Shown here piece by piece: positions 37,328-39,841 of a stretch of 39,841 nucleotides of DNA; the first letter of the stretch is position 1, and each line of letters begins with the position of its first letter. The translations under genes and the position numbers were made by a program. The stretch covers positions 1 through 39,841 of the forward strand of contig USAT01000005.1 of NCBI GenBank assembly GCA_900552725.1, read 5' to 3'. This stretch comes from an uncultured Eubacteriales bacterium (lineage in GTDB: Bacteria; Bacillota; Clostridia; Oscillospirales; Oscillospiraceae). A model generated the notes under the pieces. That model searched no databases. It worked only from the letters and a program-made list of their open reading frames with translations, and was not told the origin of the DNA.

Positions 37328-37444
37328 TTATGCGTTTTCCTCCGGGGGCTCCAGAGCGTATTCCAGAATATTGCCGGGCTGACAGTGCAGCACCTCGCAG
37401 ATGGCCGCCAAGGTGGAGAACCGGATGATGCTGTCAAGCAGTTT
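37328..37444 (-). pseudogene. C-terminal remnant of an Xre/Cro-type transcription regulator
   Basis: The last 38 codons of a small HTH regulator remain: KLLDSIIRFSTLAAICEVLH, then CQPGNILEYALEPPEENA and a stop. The block (STL..IC..L.CQPG.ILEY) is the typical recognition-helix and C-terminal part of the short Cro/C1-type HTH family of about 65-75 residues. The in-frame sequence upstream hits a stop immediately (37445-37447) and is AT-rich, so the N-terminal half has been lost. Its terminator is still present. It lies directly upstream of the export operon and may have been its local regulator. Confidence 0.65.
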
Positions 37445-37497
37445 TTAACGTTTATCGTAAAATATTTTATGCTTCATGTCCTTTCGATGAGAGCCGT

Positions 37498-38436
37498 TCA
37501 AGCTTCATCGTTCAGGTCGGGCTGATCAAACACATCTTGCAGTGACCCGATATCGAGGATGACCTTTGATGTGTATGTGGTGGTAAGATCCGAGTTCTTG
37601 TCCAATTCCTGCCGTACATAATACCCGCTGTCACTGTTGGGATAGCCGTATACGATCGTGCGGCCGGTAAAATCGCCATTGAGATAGACGACCCTCACGC
37701 TGCCAGGCGGCAGCGGCGCGGTTTTCAGAATGCACTCCCGCAGCAGCACGGCGGTCTCATCGGCGTCGGCAAGCCGCCTGCCGCCTTTACCGGCAAAGAA
37801 GAGGGCCGCGGCGCACAGACCAGCAAAAAGGCAGAGCGCCGCCGCGGTGATCATTTGATCCGTGCGGGTATCCGTATCTCCGCCCGTTAGCAGTGCGGCA
37901 GCGGCGACACCGGTCATTGCAAGCAGCAAAGTCCCGAAGGCGCGAACTGTCCACTTCCGATGCTGCCGCTTCTGCCGGGCCAGCGTCCGGGACAACTCCT
38001 CGCGGTCGGGCAGCTCCGGGCGAAAGGGCTCGATCCTTTTCCGGAGCTCTGAACATATCTCGGCAGCGTTGTCCAGCAGGGGAATGGTGCAGCGCTTTCC
38101 GCATTGTAGCCGCAGCGTCAGAGTCATACCGCCGCAGCTGCAAAAGGCGATGTCGCTGTACGGGCATTGCAGCCGCGCCCGCCACGCGAACCGGGCGGTA
38201 AGTCCGCTCTCTCCCAAGTGCAGAAAAGCGCCGCGGTTAAATCGGCGGGAAATGAGACACAGCACCACAATGACCAGACTAAGTACAAGGATGATACGAC
38301 ACCCCGCTTTATCTTCGGGAGACATGGTGTTGTCCACAAAAAGCAGGAACGAAAACAGAAGGGCCAGAAAAATACCCGAGCCAAGGAGAAGCCATCTGCA
38401 AAGCCCAAATCGTTTTTGGATAAAAATGCCGTCCAT
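37498..38436 (-). CDS. Membrane protein of unknown function, 312 residues
   Basis: No known family is recognised. Two N-terminal membrane helices (LLLGSGIFLALLFSFLLFV, CRIILVLSLVIVVLCLI) are followed by a soluble stretch of about 100 residues with several Cys (CPYSDIAFCSCGGM). Two further helices (FGTLLLAMTGVAAAALL, ITAAALCLFAGLCAAALFF) and a C-terminal soluble domain (VRVVYLNGDFTGRTIVYGYP) complete it. The first part resembles PH-domain-like YcxB-type membrane proteins only in layout. I prefer ATG 38436 over the TTG twelve codons earlier, but neither has a convincing ribosome binding site. It stands alone between the regulator remnant and argS. Confidence 0.65.
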   Translation of the reverse strand: MDGIFIQKRFGLCRWLLLGSGIFLALLFSFLLFVDNTMSPEDKAGCRIILVLSLVIVVLCLISRRFNRGAFLHLGESGLTARFAWRARLQCPYSDIAFCSCGGMTLTLRLQCGKRCTIPLLDNAAEICSELRKRIEPFRPELPDREELSRTLARQKRQHRKWTVRAFGTLLLAMTGVAAAALLTGGDTDTRTDQMITAAALCLFAGLCAAALFFAGKGGRRLADADETAVLLRECILKTAPLPPGSVRVVYLNGDFTGRTIVYGYPNSDSGYYVRQELDKNSDLTTTYTSKVILDIGSLQDVFDQPDLNDEA

Positions 38437-38474
38437 ACTCCCCACGCCACCCCCAAGGCCGCGCGTTTCCAATC

Positions 38475-38531
38475 ATGCCGCCTGCGGCGGCATACCTCAA
38501 CTCTTCACTTTTCTCTCTTCACTCTTCACTG
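38475..38531. repeat. Short hairpin and CTTCACT-type tandem motif upstream of the membrane protein
   Basis: A perfect 8-bp hairpin (ATGCCGCC with GGCGGCAT, 38475-38493) is followed by three copies of the short word CTTCACT spaced through 38501-38530. This combination of a GC-rich hairpin with a repeated CTTCAC tail looks like an intergenic repeat element rather than a promoter. Confidence 0.45.
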
Positions 38532-38532
38532 C

Positions 38533-38566
38533 AAAAAGCGCCTGGCTGCAAAGTCAGGCGCTTTTT
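38533..38566. terminator. Terminator of argS
   Basis: AAAAAGCGCCTG and CAGGCGCTTTTT form a perfect 12-bp stem with a 10-base loop, 4 bases after the argS stop codon. The flanking A and T runs make it usable on either strand. Confidence 0.92.
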
Positions 38567-38570
38567 GTTT

Positions 38571-39841
38571 TTACATCTGCTCCGGTGCGGAGCAGCCGAT
38601 CAGCGTCATGCCGTTTTTCAGTACGGCGCGGGCAGTGTCCGCCAGCTTCAATCTCGCCAGCAGCACGTTCTCCGCCTCACCCTTGATGCGGCAGGCGTTA
38701 TAGAACTTGTGGAAGGCCGCCGCCAGCTCGGTAAGATAGCGGTTGATGAAGCTGGGATCGTAGTCTCGGGCGGCCAGCTGTACCACCACCGGGTACTGGG
38801 CCAGCTGCTTGATCAGGGCCTTCTCCTCCGGCGCGGACAGCACCGTGAAGTCCACCTCGGCAGCATCCTTCACCTGATAGCCCTCAGCCGCCAGCGCCTT
38901 CAGCAGCGTGCAGATGCGGGCGTGGGCGTACTGGACGTAGTACACGGGATTCTCACTGTCCTCCCGGACGGCCAGGCCCAGATCGAACTCCATCTGGGTC
39001 TCCGGCTTGGCGTTGAAGAAGTAGCGGCAGGCATCCACGGGGATCTCATCCAGCAGGTCGGTCAGGCTGATGGCCTTGCCGGTACGCTTGGACATGCGCA
39101 CCACCTCGCCGTCACGCACCAGCTTCACCAGCTGCATCAGCACGATGTCCAGCCGGTTGGTGCCGTCCAGACCCAGGGCGTCCATGGCGCCCTTTAGGCG
39201 GGCCACATGGCCGTGGTGGTCGGCGCCCCAGATGTTGATGACCTTATCGAAGCCGCGGACCTCGAACTTGTTGCGGTGGTAGGCGATGTCGCCGGCGAGA
39301 TAGGTGTAGAAGCCGTTGGCGCGGCGCAGCACGTCGTCCTTCAGGCCGAGCTTGTCGATATCCTCGTCCTTCTTGCCCTGCTTGCGGTACTGGTCGCGCA
39401 TGATCTCCGCGGTCTTGACCCAGAGCGCGCCGTCCTTTTCATAGGTCCAGCCGAGGTCGGTGAGCTTTTTCGCCGTGTCGGCGACAAAGCCGGACTCGTG
39501 CAGGGAGGACTCGAAGAACCATTCGTCGAACTTGATGCCGTAGCGCTCAAGGTCGCTCTTCATCTTGGGGATGTTGCGGTCGAGGCCGAAGCGCGCCATA
39601 TCGGCGTGGCGCTCCGCCTCGGTCTTGTCCAGATAGCTCTCGCCGTGCTCGGCGTAGAACGCCTGCGCAAGCTCCTTGATGTCGTCGCCGTGGTAGCCGT
39701 CCTCGGGGAACTCGACGGCGTCCTCGCCCTTGATGAGCTGGAAGTAGCGGGCCTCGATGCTCTTGGCGAACTTTTCGATCTGGTTGCCGAAGTCGTTGAC
39801 ATAGAACTCACGCCACACGTTCGCGCCGGACCAGTCGAGCA
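38571..39841 (-). CDS. argS: Arginyl-tRNA synthetase, 5' end outside window
   Basis: Charges tRNA-Arg with arginine. The visible 423 residues are the C-terminal part of a class I synthetase. VWREFYVNDFGNQIEKFAKS is the post-HIGH region. INIWGADHHGHVARLKGAM is the arginyl-tRNA synthetase Rossmann segment. VVRMSKRTGKAISLTDLL is the KMSKS-equivalent loop. The anticodon-binding DALR domain lies at the end (YYVQYAHARICTLLKAL to the final SAPEQM). The frame is open to the window edge, so the start and HIGH motif lie beyond 39,841. It ends with a clear terminator and has no visible partner genes. Confidence 0.96.
   Translation of the reverse strand, partial: LDWSGANVWREFYVNDFGNQIEKFAKSIEARYFQLIKGEDAVEFPEDGYHGDDIKELAQAFYAEHGESYLDKTEAERHADMARFGLDRNIPKMKSDLERYGIKFDEWFFESSLHESGFVADTAKKLTDLGWTYEKDGALWVKTAEIMRDQYRKQGKKDEDIDKLGLKDDVLRRANGFYTYLAGDIAYHRNKFEVRGFDKVINIWGADHHGHVARLKGAMDALGLDGTNRLDIVLMQLVKLVRDGEVVRMSKRTGKAISLTDLLDEIPVDACRYFFNAKPETQMEFDLGLAVREDSENPVYYVQYAHARICTLLKALAAEGYQVKDAAEVDFTVLSAPEEKALIKQLAQYPVVVQLAARDYDPSFINRYLTELAAAFHKFYNACRIKGEAENVLLARLKLADTARAVLKNGMTLIGCSAPEQM

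Noticed and set aside
37249..37437. 62-codon minus-strand frame between the export operon and the membrane protein
   Set aside because: It is out of frame with the regulator remnant, which shows clear HTH family residues, and it reads through that gene's terminator and the export promoter.
1..39841. tRNA, rRNA and CRISPR arrays
   Set aside because: I looked for conserved T-loop, anticodon-stem and regular spacer-repeat patterns in the gaps and saw none that could be supported by eye.

Overview
The window comes from a high-GC member of the Clostridia, most likely Oscillospiraceae-like. The evidence is the GlgC/GlgD pair in a five-gene glycogen operon, a remnant of an alpha/beta-type small acid-soluble spore protein gene, AGGAGG-type ribosome binding sites, frequent TTG/GTG starts, and a conjugative element of the Tn1549-like Firmicutes type. 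The species cannot be fixed from the sequence.

Bases 1 to about 22,417 are the right-hand part of an integrated conjugative element (ICE), with every gene on the minus strand. Reading from its right end leftward: a replication-initiator-like protein, ParA, ParB, four accessory proteins of unknown function (two of them paralogues), a 2,653-residue DNA methylase/SNF2 helicase with a complete TnpV gene embedded in another frame, a 134-residue protein, a GNAT-like acetyltransferase overlapping a 73-residue protein, a DUF3991/Toprim primase-like protein, a candidate oriT, MobC, a relaxase, PcfB, a lipoprotein, and two cell-wall-anchored surface proteins. These are a thioester (TQXA) adhesin and an isopeptide-forming pilin whose 3' end lies outside the window. 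No recombinase, VirD4 or VirB4 is in view, so the rest of the element lies to the left.

The ICE ends at about 22,400-22,418, inside a spore-protein gene of which only the last 38 codons remain. Chromosomal genes follow. First are two small plus-strand genes (a DUF5662-like protein and a small membrane protein). Next is the minus-strand glycogen operon glgB-glgC-glgD-glgA-glgP, with a recognisable sigma-A promoter. It makes ADP-glucose, builds and branches glycogen, and degrades it by phosphorolysis. Then comes a MacB-like export operon (lipoprotein adaptor, ATPase, second adaptor, permease) behind a consensus promoter that overlaps a palindromic operator and lies next to a broken Xre-type regulator gene. 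A membrane protein of unknown function and the 3' part of argS complete the window.

The observations most worth following up are the TnpV gene dual-coding with the helicase linker, the ICE/spore-protein junction, three 23-bp-period iterons upstream of the Toprim gene, a set of mutually exclusive hairpins near the acetyltransferase module, and sortase-type pilus genes carried next to the relaxase genes.
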